Assembly (NCBI GenBank): GCA_028753945.1 | Contig: JAPNXP010000017.1 | Coordinates: 1,612,001-1,676,000 of the forward strand | DNA from: Hexactinellida sp. DTS-2022 | Lineage: Eukaryota > Porifera > Hexactinellida | DNA: 64,000 nt | Reading direction: 5' to 3' | Part shown: piece after piece, positions 10,571 to 20,042 of the stretch | How the letters are laid out: the number at the start of each line of letters is the position of its first letter | How positions within the stretch are numbered: the stretch's first letter is position 1 | Notes under the pieces: model-generated | What the model was told of the DNA's origin: nothing | The model's database searches: none | The model's input: only the letters and a program-made list of their open reading frames with translations | Position numbers and translations under genes: made by a program

Positions 10571-13500
10571 CTAATTATCTTCCCAAGTGACTTGTTGCTC
10601 GAACCTGCCAATAACCCGGCTCTTCTCCTCTAAATCCTTAATCACCTTGGTCCTCATGTAGAAGATGGGACAATCCCTGTTGGTGCAAATGATCTCTTCG
10701 TGTATGCTCTCCTGGCAAGTCTGGCACTGGGTCCAGAGGCGGGAGAACCTGTCCTCATACTCCCTCAGCTGTTCCACTTCTCGCTGGTACAGCTCCGAGA
10801 CTCGGCTCTCGCAGTGCGGACACACAGCCTCGCTTCCCTTCAGCACCGACTTGCAGCCGACGCAGGTCTCGCTGCGCTTGGCAAACATGCTCAGCCCTCC
10901 CGTCTATGGACAGGTTTATTAACATGTATAACTACAGTATAACCTCGTTAGTATGAACACAGTTAATACGAAATTCCGGGTAATACGAACATTATTTCAG
11001 TCCCCTTCAAATCCTTTGGAATACAAATGATATTGGTTAATACGAATTCCGCATAAGGCGCGGCGAACGCATTTTTACGGTCCCCTGGTGTTCGTATTAA
11101 CGAGGTTCCACTGTACTATTGAGATGTGGTATAGTTAGAGTATTATTGCATTAATTAAACATAAGCATACTAGTACCTTAGAGGAGACAATGGTTCTAGA
11201 GAGGGTGTGCTCTCCCCGGAAGAGCTCCTTCTCCGCTCGGTCCCCCATGATGGGCTCGAATATCCTCAGCAGAGGCTTGCTCAGCTGTTGCTCCAGGTAA
11301 TACTTTACGTCAATTGGAATGTTATTCTCCAGAACGTATATGGGGTCCTCTGCTTTCTCGTAGGCGGCCTGTCCCTTGGTGCCGGCTACGATGACGTAAG
11401 GCACGCGGTCCCCCAGAGAGGGGGCAGACCCTGCGTCCCTCTCCTTCATGCGAGAGGCGAGCACAACGTGCGCCAGCCTAGCGGAGTAGTCCTTGTCGTT
11501 ACGCGTGAGCTCCTTCGTAATCACCAGCTGGGAGATGTCCACGCGGTTACACATCAGGTCTGAAATGGTCTGTTTCACATAGTTAATAGCTTCGTTGGGA
11601 TCTTTATCGATTAGTATCTTCTGTAGACAGGTGTTGATCAGATTAGCCACCAGGATACAGTTGTCTCTACGCACCGTCTCTATCCCTTTGCAGTCCATCT
11701 TGTCGTGTTTGTCCGGCTGTGTGTAGTATAGTCCCGCGTACCGCTTCTTGTTAATCAGCAGATACGGATAGTACACCTATAACGGTAGTTACAGTTTATA
11801 CCGAACTTATATTTGTAAGAACACTGACATAGGGGCCGTTCTAATGTTACGTAACGCTTCCAAGGGGAGGGGGGATAACTAATGTGTGATACCTTCTTTT
11901 TTGTACTTAAAATTAAACTAATCAAAAGCGTGACATAAGGAGGGGGTGTCGAATTTCCATAATTTTGAGCTATGTGACGGTTGAACGGCCCCATACTACT
12001 AATTTGATAATTTTAAATGCTTTACTTACTTTCTCGAACTCTAGCTTGATGGGAAGGGGGAACTTGGCAGATACTATCTCTGCTGCTTCCTTCCCCAGGT
12101 CGATAGCCTCCTTGACGGTGCTCACGTGGAACAGCACCATAACGGAGTCTGTGTCTCCGTATATAACCTCTGCGTTGTGTGCGTACCCGTTAGCGACAGT
12201 GAACAGCTCTTCCACATAGCCCTTAACCTGTCCTATCATCTCCCGTCCGTACGCGGTCACACTCCCGCTTATCTCTATGCAGGGCAGCTTGCCCACGCTA
12301 GCCCCGGTGAAGCCGTACACGGAGTTAGCGCTAATCTTAAGAGCCAACTGTCTCCCATCCAACACCTGTGTATAACTCATATTATAAACAGTAGACTCTC
12401 GTTAATAGGAACACGGATAGGACGAAATATCGGTTAAGGAGTACATACATACATACAAGGTTAATTTCCCTAGGGCCTAGGCTATACAAATGTGTGCAAG
12501 TGACTCCGGTTTATACGGATTTCCGGATAATTTAAACAAATTTACGCTCCCCTGGTGGTTGGCCCGAGCTAGCTTTACCCAATTAACCGAAAATATTTCA
12601 AGCTAAACTGTAACTCCGTTCCGTCCATTATGTTAATGTTGACCCAATTAACCGCTGATTATATTAATCGGAGTCATAGTCTATGGCGGAGTATACTGTA
12701 CTTAACTGAAGCAACTAACCTTTTTCTTAAAGGGGTCCTGCTCCATCTTGAGGTCCGCCTTGGCCTTCCTCCTGGCCCTGAGCAGTCCCTCCAGTATCTC
12801 TGGCAGCAGTCCCTTCCGCACCCCCGCCCGCACAAAGTAGTTCCCAGCCGGGGTCCGTATATAATCCTCTGCCGATAAGCTGCTTCTCTCCACTGGGTTA
12901 ACCAGTGTGGTGTAGCAGAGGTTGTGTGCCATCATGATGCTCGGGTAGAGAGAGGAGAAGTCCAGCACGCTCACGGGGTTCCGATAGAAGGCGCGCCGCG
13001 GCTCTATGACGGTGGCCCCCGCGTACTCCTCCTCCCCCTGGAACTTCCGAGCCGGCATCAACAGCCCCTGCTCCCGGGCCTTGCGCAGCAGCTGGGAGAT
13101 AACCTGTCCTGGCATTGAGTTAACCCTGCATAAACCCTCTCTATAACCACCTTTATCTGCTGCCCCCGGGTACAGAGATAGGATATAGGCACTCCTGTGA
13201 CTCTAGCCATCTCTATGTAGTTGATGAGACACATGAGTTTGTCCAGCAGCCTGAGAGGGAGCACTGCGTCCTTGAGACAGTAGATGGCGAGTCTCCGGCG
13301 CGTGAGTCGGTCCCCCTCCTGCAGCTCCGTTATCTTGCTGTGGTGCACGTCCTCCTTCTGCTGCCCCAGGAACAGAAAGCTGACAGAGTTGAGTGAGTAC
13401 GAGCGCAACTTCTGCTCGCGGTACAGTATCTAATCAATCGATACTTAAACAGCAAACGAAGCAAGATATAGAGCAATACACGCTTATAAGAAAGTCGGAT

Positions 13501-16500
13501 AAAGTAGGTAATTGATTTAATTCTGCTTATGACGAAGTAAATGAAGGGTACTTTCAATACTTTGGATTTTACCTCCTTCAAATAATTCCGTGTAATTTGA
13601 TTATATCAATCATATATTATGGCTGACACCTTTAGGGTGCCGTAAAAATTTAACCGGCCAGGAAAATCCTATATAACCCGTGGTACCTGTAGGACATCGA
13701 ACTGCACTCTCCCGCTCATCTTAATGCTCTTATTCTCTCTCTTGCCGTAGGCGCGAGATTGAAACGTGGTGTTTGTCATAGTGGTCTTCTCGTGTGTCCG
13801 TCCCAAATAAGGGAAGTTGGACAGCCTGAGGGCGGCTGCTCTGTTCAGGAGGTACGGGAGGTCAAAGTTTATAATGTTGTACCCCGTCAGGATGTCAGGG
13901 TCCATCTCCCGTATCAGAGTAGACCACGCACTCAGCATTTTAGCCTCCTCGTTAAAGCAACGCATCTGGAATGTAAACAAGATATAAAGCGAGCTAACTG
14001 ACAATACCAACACTGACCTCTGCACCAGGGACGGGAGCCGTCTCCTTGAGAGTGAATATTATCTTAAACAGAAAGTCTGTCTCTCCTTGTATCTGCATAA
14101 CATTAGCGATCTGTATAACTCTGTCATGCTCCGCCTCGGGGAATATCCCCTTCCTGTTAGCGCATTCTATGTCAAAGCTGAGGATCCTGAGGGGGGCTAT
14201 GGCCTGCCACTCCCCTTCCGGAGGGAGGCAATTCACATTCCTATAGCCCACATCTATCTCTATCTGGCAACGAGACAGCTTGTCCTTCCGTATCTCGAAC
14301 TTGTGGGGGCGCAGGGACACCCAGCCGCACCCCACCAGACCCGTGTCCACCATGAAGCGAACCACGAACTCTATGTTGCTCTCATAGGTGCTGTACCTGC
14401 AAATAGTTATTTTAACATACTACAATTCCAATGGCACATATTCTTGATTTTTCATGATTTTTTTAAAATTTCCTGATTTTCCTGATTTGTATGATTTTTC
14501 TTAATGTTTTCATGATTAACACTGAACAACTATGGACTCACGCTCTCTGCGGGTAATCTCCAAACTTGAAGTTTCCCTCCTCCAGCACTCTCCTTATGGT
14601 GGGCACCAGTCTGGGAGCTGCCACTGTTAGGCGGAAGAAGGCTCTCTTGCCGCTGCTGTAGTAGTACATGGACTGTTTATCCTCGAGAGAGACATCCAGC
14701 ACACACACAGAGAAGTTCCTAGCTGAGCTCTCGCTCTTCAGGGCCTGGTTCAAGTCCCGCTTGAACTCCTCGCATGCAACCGCCTACAGCAAGAGCTCAT
14801 TAAAACAATAGCAACTATACTAGGTAGTTAGAGATTGAAGATATCACAATAGGAAAGTGTATTAATTCAAGAATAAAATAGGAGATAACAAAACACTATA
14901 ATATCGAACAGAAGTCAGTGACGCGGCCTGTGTTTCTTCTGAGATCTGTTGTAGGGAGAGGCAGACCTGGACCTGCTTCTGTAGCTACGAGACCGCCCAG
15001 GGTGCTTCCTGGCCTGTTCCCTCTTATAAGGGGAGTGCTCCCTCCTCTTGTGGTGCTTGCCGCCCTTAGACTTGTGTCTGGACCTGACCTCTGTCTGACG
15101 GTCTCCAGCAGAGCTAGCAGGCGAAGAGATCCGCTCTTCCCTCGGCCTCTTGGGAGTGGCCTTGCGGTCCTCCTGTCCCCTGTCTACCGGCCGCTCCTCC
15201 TCTGGCAGAGATGAGTCGGTGGAAGAGTCGTAGCTGACCATCGGCTTGGCGCGGGCCTGGCGGACCTCGGACAAAGCGTTGGAACACGCGCTCTCTATTT
15301 CCGCTGACGTCATCTCCAGTAGGAACTCTGTTACTGCGGTTTGTAGCACTTCCAACAGGAAGCTATCGCGTGAGTCATCGCTTGTGAAAAACCGCGATCT
15401 ATCGCCCTGTGTCTGCGCTAGGTGTTGGGGCGGGGGCGGCCCAAACATCTCGGTTCCATCCAGAGTTTCCTGTCTGGCCACATAGCTGCTACCCCTTCCG
15501 GTATCCAGGGTATCTCTCTCGACCTGTCTCTGTCTCTCCTTCTCCAGCTTCTTAAGATCGTCACGCAGCCACGCGGGTATCACGCGCCGCCCGGCCGCCC
15601 CCTCCTCGCCCGCCGCGTAGAGGTCCGCGGGGAGGGGCCCGGGGACCGGAGGTGGCCCCGGGGGCTGCGCTCGGACGGGGGGCGGGAACCCGTGTCCGTA
15701 GTCGAAGGACTGCGGCGGCGGCTCTATGGGGGGCGGGGGCGGACGGGGCGGAGAGAGAGGGGGCCCCTGGATGTCCCACTCCCGCGGCTGCTCAGTGGGA
15801 GTGTGCGCGTACACGTGGCTGGCGTCGTACACGCGGCGGGTGAGTAACGCGTCCTCCTCGCTGGGCCGCTGTCTCCGCCGGTGCGCCGGGTTGTAGCTGT
15901 CGGAGTCGCTGTCGCTGTCCCCTTGTAGGAGGCGCTTAGCGGCCAGCTCGAGCTCCCGACTGTCCAGCTGGGGGGGCGGAGAGGGCTCCCTCTGCTCGGG
16001 GCTGTCCCGGCCGTAGGGCTGCTGGTAGTGGTGTCTGGGCACGTATCTGTAGGTGTACTGGTGGGGGGAGGGGGGCCCGGGCCGGGAGGGGGGGTCCGGG
16101 GGCGGGGTGTACTCTCGGGGCTCCTCGTAGTCCTGGGCGTCTGTGTACCCCCAGGGGGGCTGCTGCTGCTGCTGGTGAGTGAGAGGGGGCGGGGGCGGGT
16201 ACAACTCGTCTTGAGCCTCGAACTGGCCGGTCTGCGGGTTGGATCTGGGGTGCGGCTCTGGCGGCTGCATGGCTACATAGCCGTGAGGGGGGCCGGGATA
16301 GCGGGGGTAGCTGTGAGGGGGCGGGGGGGGCGGAGGAGGCAGGTACTCCGCTTGGAGTCCGGGCGGCGCTGGGGCCTGGGGGGGCGGCGGCGGGGGCCTC
16401 TCTACCGGGGAGCCGGTCGGGTAGGGGGGAGGGGGCGGGTGCGGGGGGTACACCGTGTTGTGCACGCGGCGCTGGTGAGCCCACTGCTGGGCCCGCATGG

Positions 16501-17165
16501 CCCAGGAGGCAGCGGTCTGGTCCTGCGGGGGGCGGAGCACGGGGCTGGGGGGCTGGTGAGGCGGAGGCATTCCAGGACGCCACATCGGTTGCTGCCACAT
16601 TTCTGGCTAATTTTGTACAGTATAATGTCAAATAAATAATCGAATGATCGCTAATTATTGAACATTTGTACTTATTGGTCTCATACCAAAGTGGCTGAAT
16701 TGAAACTAATGTGCACACCTGTTTAGCAGCCGGTATAGGAGGACAGTCTGTGTACAAATATGGCATAAAACCATGGACATGTGTCAAAACACTGAATCCC
16801 TCTTTCGTGAGGCCGAAGAGACGGATGTGGGGGGCCTCATTGGGATCTGTTCCTTTGGCCATGGTCGGGTGAGGCCTACCATAACTGACATCAATCTCGA
16901 ACTGTTGGAATATGAACTCTTCTTCTGTAGAAACATTTGAGTCTGGTCGCCTCCACTCATCGGGATAGGAGGCATCTTCCTGTATGTGCAGCAGGGGAAT
17001 CGTGCCTATCACCTCATCCTCTTCGTTCGGGAACTCGTCAATATCCTCAATATCCTCAACATCCGGGTCCTCGTCCAACTCTTCCGCATCCTCCTCCTTG
17101 GTCCGCTTGATGTTACTCCGACTTATCGGAGCAGCTACTCTCTTAGCCCCGCCCCTAGTACTCAT
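10571..17165 (-). CDS. POLD1: DNA polymerase delta catalytic subunit, nine exons
   Basis: Replicative B-family polymerase with proofreading exonuclease. Exons by eye: 17165-16719, 14783-14542, 14396-14018, 13965-13687, 13429-13151, 13103-12720, 12365-12030, 11776-11177 and 10903-10571. They join in frame to 1092 residues, close to the animal length of about 1105. Visible motifs: Exo I FDIE (Asp305, Glu307), Exo [12 protein letters not shown], Exo III YCLKDA, Pol [11 protein letters not shown] (from Asp590), Pol [12 protein letters not shown] and Pol C YGDTDS (Asp741, Asp743). The C-terminus has both cysteine clusters: CysA (CVGC...CPHC) for zinc/PCNA and CysB (CQTC...C...C) for the 4Fe-4S centre. 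The N-terminus is acidic after a basic start. Intron 1 (16718-14784) contains a separate same-strand gene. The exon 5 donor (AAG|GTGGTT) is the weakest call; it gives the family spacing at the RGQQIK-VISQLL join. Confidence 0.95.
10935..11113. repeat. Pogo/Tigger-like MITE in POLD1 intron 8
   Basis: A 179-bp element, CAGTATAACCTCGTTAGTAT at the left and an inverted match (TATTAACGAGGTTCCACTG) at the right, with TA on both sides. It carries the internal GTCCCCTGGTGTTCGTATTA tract shared with the copies at 27046, 27248, 32833 and 55607. Confidence 0.8.
12389..12610. repeat. Degenerate pogo/Tigger-like MITE in POLD1 intron 6
   Basis: The left end CAGTAGACTCTCGTTAATAG is well conserved. The right side decays through CTCCCCTGGTGG and ends near AAACTG. 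Another fragment of similar type follows to about 12710. It fills most of the intron. Confidence 0.55.
14915..16600 (-). CDS. PNISR-like proline-rich and RS-rich nuclear protein, nested in POLD1 intron 1
   Basis: An uninterrupted 561-residue ORF with an ATG at 16600, on the same strand as POLD1 and wholly inside its first intron. Residues 1-330 are extremely Pro-rich with some Gln and Tyr. Three features match human PNISR (a Pinin-interacting SR-like protein) as I remember it: an N-terminal MW start, the helix [15 protein letters not shown] (341-355), and an amphipathic segment at 413-450 ([17 protein letters not shown]). The tail (505-561) is rich in RS, KH and KR, as in splicing-speckle proteins. 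It is shorter than human PNISR (about 800 residues), mainly in the RS tail. The local GC content is far above the neighbourhood. A spliced 5' untranslated exon is possible. Confidence 0.75.
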   Translation of the reverse strand: MWQQPMWRPGMPPPHQPPSPVLRPPQDQTAASWAMRAQQWAHQRRVHNTVYPPHPPPPPYPTGSPVERPPPPPPQAPAPPGLQAEYLPPPPPPPPHSYPRYPGPPHGYVAMQPPEPHPRSNPQTGQFEAQDELYPPPPPLTHQQQQQPPWGYTDAQDYEEPREYTPPPDPPSRPGPPSPHQYTYRYVPRHHYQQPYGRDSPEQREPSPPPQLDSRELELAAKRLLQGDSDSDSDSYNPAHRRRQRPSEEDALLTRRVYDASHVYAHTPTEQPREWDIQGPPLSPPRPPPPPIEPPPQSFDYGHGFPPPVRAQPPGPPPVPGPLPADLYAAGEEGAAGRRVIPAWLRDDLKKLEKERQRQVERDTLDTGRGSSYVARQETLDGTEMFGPPPPQHLAQTQGDRSRFFTSDDSRDSFLLEVLQTAVTEFLLEMTSAEIESACSNALSEVRQARAKPMVSYDSSTDSSLPEEERPVDRGQEDRKATPKRPREERISSPASSAGDRQTEVRSRHKSKGGKHHKRREHSPYKREQARKHPGRSRSYRSRSRSASPYNRSQKKHRPRH

Positions 17166-17354
17166 GCTGCAAATTCGGTATACAATCACGGGCAGTTCTT
17201 TTATTATAAACATTCAAGGGATCAAAAATTTCGTTATTATTAGAGAAGTTTTACTATGAATTAAGCGAACTCAACTTTGATAACCGCAATAAAGTTGATA
17301 GATTGGGACCATAAAAATTGTTCATAGTAAAGTATGTGACAATATTACGTGAAT

Positions 17355-18677
17355 TTAATAACTAGAGAATATTATTAGCTGGTCAGGTGCACCTCTATAC
17401 ACAGCTACTATATTTAGATTATTGGTTAGAGCTATTCCACGCAAGGCTCCTCCGCCCCCTGGTCTCTGTATGGTGTCTAGGAGTGTGCCCTCTTTGGTTA
17501 GTATTCTGATATTATCTGAATCCCTGTCTCCGAGTATTATGTTGTGATGTGCGTCCAGACAGAAGAAGGAATTATTAACCGAGGGAAATCCCCAAAACGA
17601 AGGTTGTGTATCGAAAGAGCGAATCCTATCCCCTGTGTAGGTTAACACGAGTAAGTGTCTACCAGTTAGCACGTACACTTCATCTGGTGTCAGTTTAACG
17701 TCTTCCGGGCATTGTATTGCTAAATGCGTTATGGATCTTTGGAAGTGTAGGGAGTCATCTAGGATTTGGACTCTCTTGTTGTCATAATCCGCTACGAACA
17801 CATCTCCGTTGGTAGAGACGGTGAGTCCAAAAGGGAAATTGAACTGTCCCATACCAGATCCCTGACTCCCTAGGCTAGCGACGAGACGCATGTCAGCCTC
17901 TATTTTGAATTGGAACACAGCGTGTACTTCTGTGTCCGTCACGTACAGGTTGTCTCGATGGATCGCTATACCCCATGGCTTTCTCATGTCTTGATTAGTG
18001 AAAGTATTTAGGAATTCGCCTGTCTCCGAGAAGATTGAGACTCTAGAGCAGTGGTTCTCAACCTGGGGTCCATGGACCCCTTGGGGGCCCACAGAAGTAT
18101 TATGGGGGGTCCATGGTTGAAAAAGCTTGGGAACCGCAACTCTACGGGAACCAAACCCTTCTGCGACATAAATCCGATTTGAGTTCTCATCGATAACGAC
18201 ACCATGAGGATACCAGAGCTCTCCAGGAGCTTGTCCTTTCTTCCCGACAGCTACAATCGGTCTCATTTCTTCATATCGGGGTACAACGGGCACCTCCTCC
18301 TCGATTACCTCTCCCACACCTGCGATCACCTGCTCCAGGTGTCTACAGGTGCCTCGGAACACCAAACGTATCTCGGGTTGGGGTACCCTCACCTCTGCTA
18401 GCGCTTGTTCTATTTTTGCCAATATTTACAGCTGGGTCTCTCTCAGTTCGTTCATTTGGAGACGAGCCTCGGTTTCGGTTTTCAGTCCGATCAGTTCTTC
18501 TTCTTGTCGCGCTCGGGCTATGGGTCTAGCGGCTATTTCGTCGCGTGTGTCGCGGTATGTGGTTAGGAGTGCCACTCGTCGCTGCTGGACACACATAATT
18601 ATGCGGTCGAATAGTTGGTTTATTTCCAACTCGACAGGGTCTACGGGGTGTATCGGGTCAGGGAATCGAAGGGCCAT
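17355..18677 (-). pseudogene. NHL-repeat gene with in-frame stop and hAT insertion
   Basis: A fourth member of the local coiled-coil/NHL family. It opens with an ATG at 18677 (MALRFPDPIHPVDPVE, matching the MAERFPEVALPIDPVE start of its paralogues). It runs 83 codons to a TAA at about 18423-18425, then continues in the same frame to 17355 with a full NHL propeller. The stop sits in the coiled coil (TQL, stop, ILAKIEQALAEV) and could be one CAA to TAA change. A 91-bp hAT MITE plus its 8-bp duplication (99 bp, 33 codons) sits in the first propeller blade without shifting the frame. Reinitiation, readthrough or a decayed gene are all possible; decay is the simplest. Confidence 0.75.
18049..18139. 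mobile_element. 91-bp hAT MITE inside the NHL gene
   Basis: Ends CAGTGGTTCTCAACCTGGGG at the left and (inverted) TTGCGGTTCCCAAGC at the right. It is flanked by CTCTAGAG (18041-18048), the hAT consensus target, and by CTCTACGG (18140-18147), which matches 6 of 8. Relatives with the same CAGTGGTTCCCAACC end lie at 24219-24359 and 30722-30856. Confidence 0.75.
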
Positions 18678-19120
18678 TTGTTATATTTACTAGTTAGTTA
18701 GTTAGATACAATGGAAAGGAAGTTGTTTGTTAGTAGAATGCTATAGATAATGTGTCTCGTATCTTATAGCAGAGCTAGGTGGTGGAACTGAGTGGAATGT
18801 GGCATCTGTTTGTGTGCCGCCTCTTCTGATGCACATGGTGACTCCACCCAGTCATAGAGTGAAAGGAAAGATCATATTTCATATTTTCAAAAATAATTAA
18901 ACTTGAGTAAATTGAGTAATAGTTGTGTATTGGTTCCTATTATAAGTATACGTAGTTCCTATTAGCCTGGCATTGTTTGTATTTACATGATAGCAATTGG
19001 CCGCTATGGGATAAAGTAACCCGAACTAACGTGTCCCATGGGTCGACTCTCAAATCTAAATTAAATCCAGTTCAATACCATAGTAGTTATTGACAAATAA
19101 TCTGATTGGGTCTTAGAAAA

Positions 19121-19503
19121 TCCGGCTGTGTGTAGTATAGTCCGGCGTACCGCTTCTTGTTAATCAGCAGATACGGATAGTACACCTATAACGGTAGTTA
19201 CAGTTTATACCGAACTTAATATATTTGTAAGATCACTGACATAGAGGGCGTTATAACGTAATGCAACGCTTACAAGGGGGAGTTAATTAATGAGTTAGAC
19301 TTTCCTTTTTGTACTTCAAATTAGTCATTTCAAATTAGTCATGCTGCAAATTCGGTATACAATTACAGCAGGTTCTTTTATTATTAACATTCAAGGGATC
19401 AAAAATTTTGTTATTAATAGAGATAATTTATAAAAAGCGAACTCAACTTTGATAACCGCAATATAAGTTGATAGATTGGGACCATAAAACTTGTTCATAA
19501 TAG
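19121..19503 (-). pseudogene. POLD1 duplicate relic with internal deletion
   Basis: Positions 19121 to about 19330 match the start of POLD1 exon 8 and adjoining intron 7 (from 11712), including the intron/exon junction ACCTATAACGGTAGTTACAG. Positions from about 19340 to 19503 match the POLD1 start codon and upstream region (from 17163), including ATGCTGCAAATTCGGTATAC. Orientation is the same as POLD1. The simplest reading is a duplicated POLD1 that lost about 5 kb between these two points. Nothing functional remains. Confidence 0.8.
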
Positions 19504-19598
19504 TGTTTCACATAAAACAGACCACAGATGAGTCATCTATGAAAAGACGAAAAAATTGTTCACAATAGGCAGACCAGAAATGTATCTGTATGCATGGT

Positions 19599-19637
19599 AA
19601 TGAAAATATGAGTGAGCATGCTCACTCATATTTCATT
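19599..19637. repeat. Near-perfect palindrome
   Basis: An AATGAAA(A)TATGAGTGAGC arm followed by its inverted copy, centred on GCATGC. It lies immediately left of the MITE at 19639. No gene context suggests a regulatory role. Confidence 0.6.
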
Positions 19638-19638
19638 A

Positions 19639-19947
19639 CAGTAGATGAGTAGATAAGAACATGCTGGGTATAAGAACATTCTACTGGAAAACGGTTGCCA
19701 TATATCCTAGTATATAATTTATACCGGTGTAAGCGCGTTATGGGCACACCCAGCGTTTTAGAGCCCCCTCCCTAAATCGCTAGGTAGCATTTTGGGCCCC
19801 TGGGCTTTAAAACACTTGCGATATGGGGACGGTGGACCCAAGATGCTAGGGCTTTAGGGACGGGCGGCCATAAAACGCTGGGTCCCAAAAACCCGCTTAC
19901 ATCGGTTATAAGAACATTGTATGCAGTTCCCGACGATGTTCTTACTG
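19639..19947. repeat. MITE of the 636-809 family, interrupted by a hairpin element
   Basis: The left half (CAGTAGATGAG, ATAAGAACATTCTACTGGAAAAC) and right half (GCAGTTCCCGACGATGTTCTT) match the family at 636-809 and 58044-58207. Between them, at about 19742-19886, sits a GC-rich insert with inverted ends ACCCAGCGTTTTA (19748-19760) and TAAAACGCTGGGT (19871-19883). Confidence 0.6.
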
Positions 19948-20042
19948 ATATGGATATGGGATACTTATTGAGCATGCGCCATGATGTAACAATATTATGT
20001 TGATTAGTATATGGATTTCAGCAGAAAAATCTAAAATGACAG

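Noticed and set aside
15422-16639. Long ORFs opposite or out of frame with the PNISR-like gene (for example 15422-15847 and 16028-16639 on +)
   Set aside because: They are GC-rich shadows of the Pro/Arg-rich reading frame with no domain content.
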